NCBI GenBank assembly: GCA_946699065.1
Contig: CAMPDV010000233.1
Coordinates: 186,001-250,000 of the forward strand
DNA length: 64,000 nucleotides
Source of the DNA: Loxodes magnus
Taxonomy: Eukaryota; Ciliophora; Karyorelictea; Loxodida; Loxodidae
Direction of reading: 5' to 3'
How positions within the stretch are numbered: position 1 is the first letter of the stretch; the number at the start of each line of letters is the position of its first letter. The notes under the pieces are model-generated. The model was not told the origin of the DNA, did no database searches, and saw only the letters and a program-made list of their open reading frames with translations. Positions 49,626 to 62,582 of the stretch are shown here, in pieces. Position numbers and translations under genes: made by a program.

Positions 49626-49639
49626 TAATGCATAATTCC

Positions 49640-50120
49640 TTAGCCTGAGATAGTATAAATAAATTTACAAGTTAATTTAATTTAATTATTGTTTAACTAT
49701 TTTAAATTTAATTAAAAAGAAGTTATTTATATTTTCTTAGCAATAAATTAAACTTTCATTATCATTTATTGTAAAATATAACCTATCTGCTTTATCTAAT
49801 TTTATAATTAGTAATGGTGAGCTTTTATTTAGTTTTATATTAAAATATCAAATAGAGTAAAATATATATCTAATAGATTGGCTATGCTAATATTTAAATG
49901 TGCTTAAGAACTTAGAATTATTAACCGTAGTTAAGTTAAAAATATTCTTAGAATATATTTTTATTTCAAACTTTATTAGATAGAACATAGTTCCCGATTT
50001 AGAGTGCTTGTTTTATTTAGCTCAAATTTATTTACAACTTTTTAAAATAATGTAAAGCTACTCAAAGATAAGTTCTCTTTCTATTTTTGGTTATTTAATG
50101 TTCATTTCTTAAAATCATTT
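49640..50120. other. AT-rich DNA, nothing recognised
   Basis: Spacer between two ORF1 elements. Confidence 0.5.
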
Positions 50121-50123
50121 TAG

Positions 50124-50945
50124 AAAAAAAACGGATTAATCTCTTCGACTCTCAAAAAATTAACTTAGAAACCTAAAGAGAAAAGCGGCAAAAGAAATTT
50201 AGAAAAAATAATAAAAATAGGAGGAGTCAAGCTCTTCTTCAGAAGGTAAAGTTATGGTAGGAAAAATAGAGATAAGTTAACCTAAAAACGAAACTAATCA
50301 AAAACTTTAAATTTAATTAGACCAAATGTAAAGAGTAATCTCAAATTATGAAGAAACAACTTACAACTTAGGCGAAAAAATACGGGAACTAATGAGTAAC
50401 ATAGAAGATTAGAACAACGAATTACTAATACTTAGAAGATAACTTATTTGTAGCAAATTAATAACGGAAGAATAACTCTGAACTTAATCATAATAAAATT
50501 TTAAATACGACACAAAAATGGAAATAGAAAAAATACTAATAGAATTAAAAACAGAATTGAATCAAGAAAAAGAAATGATTGCTACAAGTTTCATTAAAAG
50601 ATTAGAAAATATAGAAAATAAATTATCATAAAAAAGAACGAAATAAAGACAATAATACAAACTTTGTTGATGTTGCAAATCAAATCAACATATTTTAAAA
50701 AACTGTTGATAATGAAAGAAAATAAACGAATAAGAGCAGAAAAGAACATGGAGACAACTCAATAAACTATGAATAACTCCAACAGGGATCTACAAATAAA
50801 AGCTTTTTGCAAGACCACTTGAAAGGTTACAGTGGTAACCTTCCACTTAATAAAAAGGTCGTGGATCACACCCACGTTAAAAAAACTGTCTGCAGGAACT
50901 GGTTGCAATTCCAGAGAATGAAAAACTCTACTAACTTTAAGTATA
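50124..50945 (+). pseudogene. First-type ORF1 element with CCHC knuckle and structured 3' end
   Basis: A basic N-terminal part (KRKAAKEIQKKQQKQEESSSS), coiled coil (DQMQRVISNYEETTYNLGEK) and a second coiled coil precede the knuckle CWCCKSNQHILKNC (C-x2-C-x4-H-x4-C, near 50668-50710). At least one frameshift lies between. The 3' part folds into AAGGTTAC-AGTG-GTAACCTT (50823-50842) and a T-arm-like CGTGG-ATCACAC-CCACG (50860-50876). The short plus-strand ORF at 50807 is not a gene. Confidence 0.6.
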
Positions 50946-50949
50946 TTAT

Positions 50950-52190
50950 TATTATTATTAAATCATTTTATAAAATTTTCAACTTCTTTAATTTATTCTG
51001 GTATTTCTAAATTACTTTCTGATTACTTAATTCTTTATAAATTAAATTTTTACTTAATCTACTAACTATTCTATTCTCTTTAATAATTAAAGTTGAAAAT
51101 AATAAAACCTTAAAAAGCTCTAATAGAAACCTACTAAAATAAGCATTTTTTTATCAATTAAGACTTAAATTATAGAAATTTCAATAATAATAGTTTATTT
51201 AACACTAATTAGATAGATTCATGAGAAATATCTTAATTTTGATGAGATTTAAAATATATTAATTGAAAGCTTTTTCTTAGTAATTAAAAAATTCATTTTT
51301 ACAAGGAAAACACTTATAATATTAATATATGCTAGTAGCCATATCTCTAAAATATTTTCCAAATTTAATCTTTAAAGTTTGCTTTTTTCATATTTTATGT
51401 GGATTAATTTAACTTGAAATTTTAAAAGTTGATTAAGTGATAGAAATATATTAGTTATCACTTAAATCTCTAATCATTTATCTTCAATTAATTTTTACTA
51501 ATTTTATTTCTTCTTTTAGGTCATTTAAGTGATAAAAGTCTTAGTAAATTATATTTAAGCGTAATTTCTATTTAATGCTATATAAAGACTTACAACTCTG
51601 TAATAGCACTTGCATGATAATTTATATAGTAATTAATTTTAATCATTCTCCAAAATTAAGTTTTTATTTATCTTGCTGTATTAGTGCATTCAGCTTCTTT
51701 ATTATCCTCAAGATATTTATATCTGGTATGCTGTTTTTCCCAAACCTGAAATTTATAGAGAATTCAGTTGAAATTTTCTTCTAAAAGATAGCTATTTGCC
51801 TAATAAAATTTTTTACTCTTGACTCCAAATAAATTTTCCAAATTTATATTTCTTCAAATAATGTTTAGCTTCTTTTATATTTTACTATCTTTAGACTTTT
51901 TTAACTAACTTTCACCTGAAATTTACATTATATATTATAATATTAAGATATAAGACCCTACATAAAAAAACGAGAATTGAATGTATGGAAGAAATAAAAA
52001 AAAGAATAGGATCTATGAATATCTTGATAAGCAAAATAACTTCTAAAAATGTATTTACATAATGATAAATATTTCTACTATGTCTAACTTACTTAAATCA
52101 TATTCTATTATAACTTTCTAATTTCTTTCATCTAGAATTTTATTTAATAATAATATTAATTTTAAGTTTTCCGTTTTAGGGATTTCCAAC
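50950..52190. other. AT-rich intergenic DNA
   Basis: No feature recognised; short open frames here have background composition. Confidence 0.5.
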
Positions 52191-52194
52191 CCCG

Positions 52195-53094
52195 TCAGGA
52201 AGACAGCAGTTCATGCTCCCTGCTGCTAAATATAAAAGTTCGGGTCGCCCAATTTTAGCAAAATTGGGAACTCGGATTTTTCCAGGTTTTCCCTCCTTTA
52301 ATTTGCCTTGATTCCATCTTAATCTTGTATATTGAACCATCCGGGTTGCAATACATTCTTTTCATTCTTGCTTCTTCTTTTTACTTCTTTTGTTGTTCTT
52401 TTATCCAATAGTTTCTTTATTTCTAATAGAATTTCTAACACTTCCGATAAAAATGTCAAACGCTTCCACAGCAGAAACATTTTTTTTTTATTTTGAATTA
52501 TTTTCCTTGATTTGTTTGCTCTTTCTAGGCTTCGATTTCCATTTGTATAGCTCCAGTTTCGCTTTACTCTTTCTTAAAAGTTTAAAATTTCTCTTCTACT
52601 TTTCCGAGTCTGTTATCCAGTTCAGTCTGTTTCTAAAGCTAATTTTAGGATTCGTTAGTCTGAAATTGTGAGATATTCCAAAAGGCGTTAAGATCTCTTT
52701 CCTAGGACATAAGTCTTGACTCAATTCCTTCTGCTAGGTCTAGCTTTGCCATCAGCATATCATTGTCCTTCTTCAATCTCTTGACCTCTTCCTGGAGGTT
52801 CAGTACCACTTTGATGAGCTACTCCATGCTCATCTGGCCAGAAGGGTTGAACTCTGATACTTCCTGGTGGAGAACAGACTTCATCTGTTTCCTCGGTTTC
52901 TCGCTTGAGGTTGGAATTTCCGTGTGTATATTCTTCAAGGTTGGATTTCGTTCGTTTTGTTAGATTCCAAGTTGTTAGTTCAGTGTTGATTAAGAAGATT
53001 GTTAAGATTATTAAGACTTGGTTTCTTGCTTCCTCCCTTCCTTTTTGACTTAGGAAGAGGTGGTATAGAAGTCTGACTTGAAACCTTCAACCAT
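52195..53094 (-). CDS. Intact ORF1/gag-like nucleic-acid-binding protein (coiled coil plus CCHC knuckle)
   Basis: 299 residues from ATG 53094 to TGA 52195-52197 in a single frame with no break. An N-terminal low-complexity Q/S region (about 1-80) is followed by a coiled coil around residues 100-190 (MEQLIKVVLNLQEEVKRLKK and a second heptad region), then CFCCGSVWHFYRKC, a perfect C-x2-C-x4-H-x4-C zinc knuckle near residues 218-231 whose Trp is TGA, then a basic region. This is the architecture of ORF1 proteins of non-LTR elements, which coat element RNA. Codons are much richer in G and C than in the host genes. Decayed relatives lie at 5740, 20041 and 50124. No RT is attached, so it is either the ORF1 of a truncated element or a non-autonomous one. 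Plus-strand ORFs here are shadows. Confidence 0.75.
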
Positions 53095-53499
53095 TTTTTT
53101 CATCTAGAATTTTACTTTTAAGATTCTCATAATACAATAATTGAGATAGATGTTTTATGAGGAAAATAAAAATATCTAAGATAATAGAATGTTTTGAATA
53201 TATATATATAGATTTTTAATTAAATATTAAATTAAATAAGACATTTTATAAATAAATAAGATTTAAACTTGCTAATAAAGCTTTATTATAGTTTAAAGTG
53301 TTAAGATAACTACCTTAAATAAACTTAATCGAATGTGCAATATCTAAGAAGTTAACAACTAATAAGAGAAATTAAGGATATAAAAGAAGATATATTTCCT
53401 TTATTTATTAATTTTAATTACTATAAAAATAAAAAGATTGGATTTAAAAATAATAGAAAATATATTATAATGTATAATAATAAAAAACTAACAACAATG

Positions 53500-55160
53500 A
53501 GTAAATTAACTATGCACCTAGAAAGGTAGAATCAGGTGAAATTAATTTAAATAGAATTGGATTCTATTGAAAACTAGCTGAAATTTAAAATAGAGAACTA
53601 AAAGTAAAGAATAGCTTATAGAAATATTCCATTCTCTAAAATTAAATTAATCCTGCTGTAATTTTGAGTTAATCGGATTAGACAGAGATCTAAAATGTAG
53701 AATTCTGGATTTTTTATAGAATAAAAAAAGGAATTTAGTTTGAATGTATTTATCTTAAAATATAAATAGCAAAGAATCTAATATAATAATGGGGTAAAAG
53801 TCACTACATCGAATAAGTTATAATTATTAAGGAGAAAATGATTGGATACACTTACATTTAAGTATTTTCTTTTTAAATATGATATATATTATTAGGGGTT
53901 TAACTTAGTAATATAATTAAGGCTATAAAATAGATAAGGACAAAGAATAAATTAGAATAATAGAAAAAGAAGATGGAGCTAGTTTCTTTAAATAAATAAA
54001 AATAAAATGATTTATCTAATTAATAAAGTTTAGCTTTGCTTCTAAGTGGATGGCTACTAGTAAATACAAAGTTATATGTATAATTAAATATTCATTTAAT
54101 AGTGAAATGTTTATAACTCTTCTAAAAGAGTAAATAGTTTAATGAAGAATAGCAAATATAGTAATTTCTTAGTCTACTAATTTGCTAAGTTATAAGAGAT
54201 TTAATAAATATTAATCTAAAATATTCAAATTCATTTAGATTAATTAATAGCTTTGAAACAGAGCCTTTACTCTTATATCTATTATTCTATATTTAAATAT
54301 ATCTCTAAGTTTTAAAATATAGAGCCAAAGAAATTAAAATCTAAATTAAAAGATATTTAATCTGCTTATATATTAATAAAGGCAATAAACTAGCTGCTTC
54401 CAAACTAAAATATATTTATAAATATCATTCCTAATAAAACTTATAACTATTACTTAGCTACTAGTTATTAGATGCTTCTAATAGACTTAATAATTAAATA
54501 GCCTACAACCAAATATTATCAAGAAATTATAAAAACTAGTTATCATCTAAATATTTAACTCTAATATATCTCATACATCTAATAAATTAAAAATACCTCA
54601 ACCTTGTCTAGTTAGAATCAATCAAAGTTAGAAAATTAATCTTCTTAGTAAGATAAATCAATTCTTTCGTATTCTAAAAGTATTGAACAGACTGATGGTT
54701 TATAACAAGAACTTCATTAAACAGACATGAAAAGAGAAGAATAATGAGTTTTATAGATAAGCAAGTAGTTAGAACTAATAATAGACAGATTAGAATAATA
54801 TTAGCGTAAATATGATAAAAAGAGTAATAATATCCCCTTTGTATTTAAACTGATTTATCCTATAACTAAATTAAGCTACTTTTAATTTAAATATTTTATC
54901 TATTTATTAATTTTCCTTCCTAAAGATTTTAAAAATCCTACTTTATCCTTTAGAAGAATTAGTAGATCTTATTATTTATAATATTCCATATAAAAATGTT
55001 TAAATTAAAATCTATCCTACTATATAAAAAGCCTATCTAAATTTAGCAAGTTTATTTTATATAGGCTACTACAAATTAAATTTTAAATATTTTTATTAAT
55101 TAGTTGCTAAATCATTTTATAAAGTATATCAATACCAAATTAGTTAAGTTAACTTTTATA
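53500..55160 (+). CDS. Probable protein gene, unrecognised, frame uncertain
   Basis: One frame with few TGA codons reads as mixed charged/helical protein: LNRIGFYWKLAEIQNRELK near 53560, KKKMELVSLNKQKQND near 53970, NKGNKLAASKLKYIYKYHS near 54390. Towards 54660 the better frame changes (SKSIEQTDGLQQELHQTDM, then IDRLEQYQRKYDKKSNN), suggesting a short intron or frameshift. Glutamine-rich throughout. No domain recognised. Confidence 0.4.
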
Positions 55161-55877
55161 AAAAAGTTTCTCTTTTAGTATTCAAATAATTCCTAGCTTA
55201 TTATTTCTTAGTAACCAAAATTTAGTTATATAATCATAATGAATATTTATTTAATTATATAGCCTAAAATTACATTTGTATATTAAACTTTATCTATAAT
55301 CAATTTTTTACAACTTATTTTTAAGCAATTTTTGCATTTTCTATAAATTTTAATTTTAGATAATTTTGGAGAATTTGCAATCATTTAAATTCATATTATT
55401 TCAACAATATCAGGAATGAAAATTGTATAGCATAAATAAAGGCCTTTAAAAAGTTTTAGTATATAAGTAATTTTAATAAGCAAATCTTTAAATATCCTCA
55501 TACTGATAAAAGATTGAAATGTATAAAGAAATTAAAATTTAGATTTATTTTAGTTTCTAATTATTTTATTTTTTCGCAGTTTTAACATTTAATTCGTTTG
55601 CAAATAAAAAAAATGCTTCCGTTTTATTCTAGTAAGTATTGCTTATTTTAAAGAGCTCTTAAGTACTTTTTTAATTAAATTTTTAAATTTGAAACTTGAA
55701 GCTTGAAGAGTATTATAAAGTTTTCTTTTGTATTCTAATATTAAAAATATTTTCAACTAAGGAGTTATATTTAAAACTGTGGATATTTATCTTTTAATTC
55801 AAAAACTTTCATCAAATAAAGTAAAAATTATTAATTAAGTTAAGATATTTAAAGGAGTGATCACACTTTTAATAACA

Positions 55878-55957
55878 GACAGTGTGGCCGAGTGGTCTAA
55901 GGCGCTAGCTTAAGGCGCTAGTCTTTCGGGGCGTGGGTTCAAATCCCACCGCTGTCA
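55878..55957 (+). tRNA. tRNA-Leu (anticodon AAG)
   Basis: Identical in its body to the copy at 47216-47295: GACAGTG/CGCTGTC acceptor, loop TTAAGGC, T loop TTCAAAT, discriminator A. About 50 bases of downstream flank (from GCATCAATAAAGC) are shared with the pseudogene at 62583, marking a local duplication. Confidence 0.94.
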
Positions 55958-56088
55958 CTTTTATTTAAAAATAAGCATCAATAAAGCATAATAATTTAAT
56001 ATACTAACTAGCAATAAAAATAATAGCTACATTAAATTATTTCGTTAATTCATTAAATATCTTCATTAATAAATATTAAAAGCACTCT

Positions 56089-58074
56089 ATGATAATTACA
56101 CTATGCTTGAATGTCTAATGCTATCATTTATAAATACCTTTTATTATAAAACTTAATATCAAACCAACACTTTATTTATTAAGTCAAATTAGTCTAGATT
56201 TATTATTCCTTAACTTTTAAGAAGGTTTACTTAACTTAAAAATTAAGAATTAAAAACTTAGGTTAAAAGAGAGTCTAAATGAAGTTTTTATTGTATTTAA
56301 ATTTAAAAATACCATAAAATCAATTAAATTCTATCTAAGCTAAATAAAATATAAGATTTTCTCTCCAATTTATTAAAAATTGAATAGACTTACATTTCAA
56401 TCTACATATTAGGAATATTAATTATCTTCTTTTATTTATTATTAAGCTTATTTATTTATAATTTTTCAAGCATGATTTAATTTATATTTATTGGTATACT
56501 TAAGATTGAAATATCTAAAGCTAAGATAATACTTCATTAGAACTATTTTATTTTAAATTCTATAGGTACCTTAGCAATGTCAGTTAATCTTTACTTATGC
56601 TTTAAAAAATTTGAATAAAAAAGAGTCTAATAGAACTGACTTTAGATTTCATCATAACAAAAAATACTAGCATTCTAGAAATAAAGATTAAGATTATAGA
56701 AAAGCGTCTTCTAATAAGCTTTTATTTTCTATATTAAGCAACATAAAACTAAAACTTTAAAATAATAATTAAGCTAATATTCCAAATAATTAATTCATAA
56801 ATAGTTAGATCTTATTATTCTTTATTCAACTAGCTTTTAGTTTTGAACTAAATTTAAAATATTAACTTTCTGACTTATTAAATACTTAAAGTGATAAACT
56901 TAATTTACTATATAAGTATAGAGTTTATTTTAGTTCAATTTAATAAATTATTTACCCAGTTTATAAATAATAGAAATCATTAAAAGTGTGATGCTTATCT
57001 AAATTTAAGAGTCAACCTACTTTTAAGAATTATTGCATCTCAACTGATTTATAATTAGTTAATCTAACTTTATCTTATAGAATTGAGCACAATATAATTT
57101 AACTGTGAAGGGATTTCTTCTCTTCGACGTTGTGTAAAATAATTATTATGAGCTAAAGAGAGGGATATTTAAATTTAAGAAAGGAATAATAAATAAAAGC
57201 ATAATTAATATTTCTTTCCATTTTTACATTTAATTAAGCTCCAATTGAAGTAACTAAAATAATTTAAGTTATATAACAAACATTGAAAATAATAAAAAGC
57301 TTCTAACTTTATTTAGCTTTATGATTACTTTATAGAGATTTATTACAATATAAATATGAATATAGTAGTTTACTCTGATAAGTTTTTTAATAGTTTCATT
57401 ATAAAATCTAATAAACATATCTTAAGTTTATAATTTATTACAATGCTGTTTTGATTTACTTTATTTAGCTATTTTAAATTAAAAGTTATATCCTTTATAT
57501 ATTTTTATTTATTAATTGTTAGAAAGACAATCTAATTATTTCTACCTACTAAGTATAATTGGATAAAATCTGCTAATAGCAGAACTATAGTATTTATACT
57601 TCTATGGTCATATATACAATTTTATAAAGTAATTATCATATAACTTCTAGTTAGATTTCATTTCCTTGATAAAAACTAATTAATAAGAGTAAAATTTTAA
57701 GATAAAAAACAAGAGCAATAGAAGAAAATAAGTTAATAATAAAATCCAATATAAACCAGTCTAAAATAGATTTTTTATGTAGTCCAATCATAGAAGCTTC
57801 TATTTTAAGCAATATCAGTTTATATTTTATTAAATAAAGCTAGAATAAAATATTATTCATCCTTGCTCACTAGTTAAGATAAAGAATGTGAATATTAATA
57901 AAAAAGAGAATAAGAAAGTATAGCTTCATAGTTAAGGATTAGAATAAGTTAATACCTTAGCTAATTATTACAATTTATGCCTTAAAGCTATATTTAACTA
58001 GACCAGAAAGAGTAAAAATAATTTTTTGTTAATAACTATTGATCTTTATCATTTCTAGTGGTATAAGTGATTGA
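56089..58074 (+). CDS. Possible 661-residue protein, unrecognised
   Basis: Frame from ATG 56089 to TGA 58072-58074 with about six internal TGA codons to be read as Trp, somewhat fewer than chance. The protein is hydrophobic and helical (LYLLSQISLDLLFLNFQ, FIQLAFSFELNLKYQLSDLL) with basic parts (NKKESNRTDFRFHHNKKYQ) and ends with LYLTRPERVKIIF. No family recognised. It ends about 90 bases before the next gene on the same strand. Confidence 0.35.
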
Positions 58075-58166
58075 ATCCAATAAAAGAGTAAAGTTTATAA
58101 AATAATAAATTTCACTAGAATTTCTCTTTTAACCATGGAGAACATGAAATTATATAAAATAATTTA

Positions 58167-59381
58167 ATGGAGATAGATATAGTTTTCGATCAAAAAAGTT
58201 TTAAAAAACTATTACTGAAGAATGCTGAGTGAAACGAAGATAAAATAGAGATAATAGGATTAATAAATTAATAGTTTGGAAAATATAAAGGTAAGAACAT
58301 ACTAATCTAAGAATTTGACAAAGAAAATCCCTTTTTCTTAGGAAAAATACCATCAAATAGTGAATTTTTTATTAAAAAATCTGAACTAAATTAAAATAAG
58401 AGAAAGTATTAAATTAATATTCAGTAAGGCTTTGCAATTCAAAAGGTTTTAATTACAAATGCTAAGAGACCTACTGCAGGTAGAAATAAAGGAAGAACTA
58501 TAGAAGAAATTTAAGATATCCTTTATTGCATTGAAAATAATAAATAGAATTAAAAAAGCAAATCTAAAATAGAAATTTTAAAGAAAGCTTGCTAGCAAGT
58601 TTCAGAAAAGCAATCAACAGTTCGATAATATTAAAGAGAAATGGATTTTGGTAAATCATTCGGTTATGATATAAAGCTTCACTCAAGTAATCTGGTTGGA
58701 AACTTATATAAATACAATTTTACAATAAAAGATGTTATTAATAATCATTGGACTACTAGCAAGCAGCAGTTGAATATTCATTTAGCAAGTTAACTTTTAA
58801 TGAAGCTCAAAAAATTTGTATCTGATAATCATCCATAATGTTGCTTAAATTCAGTAAATCATAGTATAAGTGATTAGCATTTTCTTTTACTAGCTAGCAA
58901 GTTAATTTAAAAATATAATAAAAAATAGAATAATAGAAAGGTAATTCAGACACAAAGTGATCCAAATACAATGGATTACCAAAATCCCTTCTCAAGTATA
59001 TAGTAAGTAAGTCAGCCAATAAGTTTTTATATTGAACCTCTAGTTTCTATAGCATAAACACAAACTTAAGAAACTGCATTTCTATTTGAAAGTAATAAGG
59101 GGAATGAGGCTTAGTAATTTAACAAAAGTTTTAATAACTAAAGTCATCAAAATGACAACGAAATTCATTAAGACGAACATTTTCAAATTTTAGAAAATAA
59201 AGAAAATGAACAAACTTAGGCTTAATCTTAACAGGTGAGTGATTAATAGACTTATGAAAATATGCCTATAGAGTATTAAAACCATTATACGGAATAAGAC
59301 AACATGCTTCCTTTTTTTCAAAGAGCAATTTCTCAACCCTTCGATTTAGATTTTTCATAGATAGTAAATGAAAATAACTAA
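58167..59381 (+). CDS. Unrecognised Q/N-rich protein, 404 residues
   Basis: ATG 58167 opens a frame with convincing composition: an N-terminal folded part (FDQKSFKKLLLKNAEW and NPFFLGKIPSNSEFFIKK, residues about 8-75), a basic helical middle (KRPTAGRNKGRTIEEI; QSTVRQYQREMDFGKSFGYD), LASQLLMKLKKFVSDNH, then a long Q/N-rich C-terminal third ending PFFQRAISQPFDLDF. Trp is rare. Protein-like sequence ends near the TAA at 59379-59381, but no in-frame TGA occurs until about 59819, after 145 codons of background sequence. So either TAA ends this gene or the last exon is misread. Possibly a regulatory protein; no domain recognised. Confidence 0.6.
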
Positions 59382-60518
59382 ATCTTTTAATAAATTAAAT
59401 TAAATTAAAAAAATATAAAATAAGTCAAGCTTAATATATACTAATTACACTATAATTAGATATAATTAAAAAAGTATTAAATTAATTTTTGCTTCATAAA
59501 TCTTAATTTTAATTTTTTTCTCTATATTTAGAATCTTTAGGCAATTCTTAAAATTTTTTAGGTAACTAAAGTTTCTATTTAAAAAGAAATACATATAATA
59601 TAATAAAAAAGTAAAACAAATTCCTATTAAAAGCAATTTAATTTAAATAAATAAAGAACTCTTTTATTTATATTTTTATTTGCAACTTTTATTTTTATTT
59701 TATTTGTTCCTTCAAATTTAATTTTTCTCCATACCTTACATGACACATTTAAGCTTAATTTTTGCAAATTTTTATTTAGTAAAAATTAATAATATTGGTG
59801 CTCTTCAAGAGGTTAGTCATGATTTTATCTATTTTATAAATATTTCTTAGAAGATTTATTTTTAATACCAATTTAGAATAAACAAAAGGAAAGGATTAAA
59901 TAAATTGCTAACCATGAAGAAATAACTTAGTAAAATAATCTTACAAAAATAGGAAAATAAATAGTTAAAGCTTAATATAAAATAAACTCTTAATTAACCT
60001 TTAATAATGATAACTTAAATGTGATGTAATTTAGAAAGAATTATATAAAATAAATAGATGTAGTTAGTTATATTTGAAGGGGTTAAATAATAAGATTTAA
60101 AATAATTATTTTTAATTCAAATTAAGAGGAATCTCTTAAATAGAAGAGAAAGCTTCTAAATAACTTAATTCATTTAAGGTTCTTCTAGTTGTAGATTTTC
60201 CTTTTTAGTATTTTCAATAATTTTTTTACTCTATCTACCCAAACTCGATGGCTTTAAGACTAGTATCTAAGATTAATGCTCTTGCTTAAAGTTATAGCAA
60301 TATATAAAGATTTATACCCCATCATTTAACTAAAAAGTATTCAAATACTATTTTATTATGATTTAAATGAATATCATTAATATCTCTTATCTAAGATAAT
60401 ATACACATTCGAACATAATAAAACATTAAATTATATAACTATTTATTTATAGGCTAAGATATATAGCTGGGGATATATTTATTTATTGCTTTATCATTTT
60501 ATATTTTAAATCCTTTTA

Positions 60519-61640
60519 TCAGTTCTAAATATTCATACTAGCTCGACTCAAATTTCTACAACTTTGAAAACTAGAATTTACGTCAGACAAGATATTATCT
60601 TATTGTTGAATTCTATTAATATAAGAATATACGCAATTTAGACTGGAATTAATATTTATACATTTATAAAGAATAATTAATTTCAAATTCCTTAGAATTT
60701 CATTGAAAAGGAACTCTAAAATTTAATTTTTCCCTAAATATAAAGTGTTTAGTTTATACTTTTTTATAATTTTTTATTAATTAAGCTAAATTAATGATAA
60801 CTCTAACTAATTCAAATTGAGCTTCTCCAGCTTTTTTATGCCTTATAAATCTAAATTAATTTATCTTAGGAAGAGATTTGTCTACATTATTTATTCTATG
60901 CCATAGACATAATTTATTAAATTATAATGAGATCGTTTTTTTCCAATAAATTCTATATTTTATCAAAAATCTTAATTATAATATTCAAATCAATGCTTAT
61001 TCTACTAATAGCCTAGTTCTTAAGTTTCTTGGCTGAATTTTTAAATACACCTAGTTATTTCTAATTCTAGATCGCTGAAGATCATAATTGAACTTAATTA
61101 TCTTTATAATGCTAAAAATTTATGACAAATAGCTTAGTTGCTTGTGAAGTCTATTCCTTGTTATTTCATGGTCAGTCATAATTTAATCTATTTTTATCTT
61201 TCTTATTTTAAAATAATTAAAAGCATCTAAAGCTTAAATAAGTTCTTATAGAACCTTTTTTACAATTATATTTCATACTCTTGCATTAAGTTTATAATTT
61301 CTAAGATAAATCTATCTGATTTTCTATATTTTCTGTTTTTTTCATTTAGTGGTATAACCTCTAATTCTTTCAATTTACTCTCTGTTTTTATGATTTTCTA
61401 AATTTTCTCGTACAATATTTTTCTTTTTTTTTAATATCCACTAAGCTTAAATTTTTAATTTGCTAAGATGAAGGTTCTTGTTAAAAATTATCTAATTACA
61501 ATGGAAATAACTTTAAAAATTGATTTAAAATGAAGCTAAGGTGTAAAAATAATTCTTAATATAACTAAATAATTCTAAATCTTATACATAATAGATTCAA
61601 AACTGCTAAATCTTAATAAAATCTATTTATTTTTATAACT
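60519..61640 (-). CDS. Probable protein gene, charged helical, possible leucine-rich segment
   Basis: A single minus-strand frame holds from about 61640 to a TGA at 60519-60521 and reads as a typical charged protein: EKIQKIIKTESKLKELEVIP, DRFILEIINLMQEYEIQLQK, IMIFSDLELEITRCIQKFSQ, FEYYNQDFWQNIEFIGKKRS, LDLQGIKKLEKLNLNQLEL. Three in-frame TGA codons fit Trp. The part around 60800 has a leucine spacing like a weak leucine-rich repeat. Further upstream an ATG near 61835 and a coiled-coil frame (IAEMEKMLEIQKKANKIFQ) are probably the 5' part in another frame, implying a short intron. No family assigned. Confidence 0.5.
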
Positions 61641-61899
61641 TAAGTCTCTCATACCTTTTAGACTAAAATATTTTATTTGCTTTTTTTTATATTTCGAGCA
61701 TTTTTTCCATTTCAGCGATTTATTTATCCTGAGCTAAAAAGTTTATTAATCATAGTAACTTACTTTATTTTTATTAGGCATAATATGTTTTATTCATTTT
61801 ATTATATTAACAAATACTTATAGAAATCTGAAGGATCCATAGCAAACATTATGATGCTTATTCTAAAACATTATAATTTTCTTGCTGTATACGAATTTT

Positions 61900-62575
61900 A
61901 ATAAATATTAGTCTCAAATCAGTCTTTAATTAATAAAGCAAGTTAATTAATTTTAAAGAGAAAAAGAAAAGAATTATGTTGCTCTTATAGCTTTAAAATA
62001 TACAAATGTATAAGCAGACAAATAATGAAATGTATTAAATTCCTTTTATATTTTAAGTTTATATAGCTTTAAGTTTATTATTTAGAATCTAAATTAAATA
62101 AACTTTAAAATTATTTCTAAAGATAAAACCCAATTTTTTATACTAAACTTTTAGATAAAATAAGTAAGCTGCTCTTATTTAATTATAAGAAATATTAGCA
62201 TTATTTAAAGAAACCTTTAACTTCAGATTATTCGATATTTCATATATTTTTAAAGTTAGTTTTATAAATTTAAAATAAGCATCAAATTCTTCTGTTTTAT
62301 TATCTTATTATATTGCTATTTTTATAATAGTTTACCAAGTATTTAGTTTAGTTTCTGATATTTGTTCTTTTAATTTAATGCTTTACATATATTTTTATTT
62401 TATAACTGGAAGTATAATTACTATAAAGCTTTCTTTTAAACCCATGGAATTTCTCAAATAAGTATATAGAGTTTATGCTGTTGAGAATTTAATTATGTAT
62501 TTAGATACCAAATTGTTAATAAAGCATAAAGAATAGTCAATAAGTTAGAGTATTTAATGAAGTTAAACTTGTAAT
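61900..62575. other. AT-rich intergenic DNA
   Basis: Nothing recognised. Confidence 0.5.
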
Positions 62576-62582
62576 TATAACA

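Noticed and set aside
52390-52963. Two plus-strand open frames (93 and 66 residues)
   Set aside because: Antisense shadows of the intact minus-strand ORF1 gene at 52195-53094.
61745-61775. Thirty-base GTAAGT...TTTTTAG stretch on the minus strand as an intron
   Set aside because: Length is a multiple of three and its removal does not join the two coding-like frames there, so it is unsupported without RNA data.
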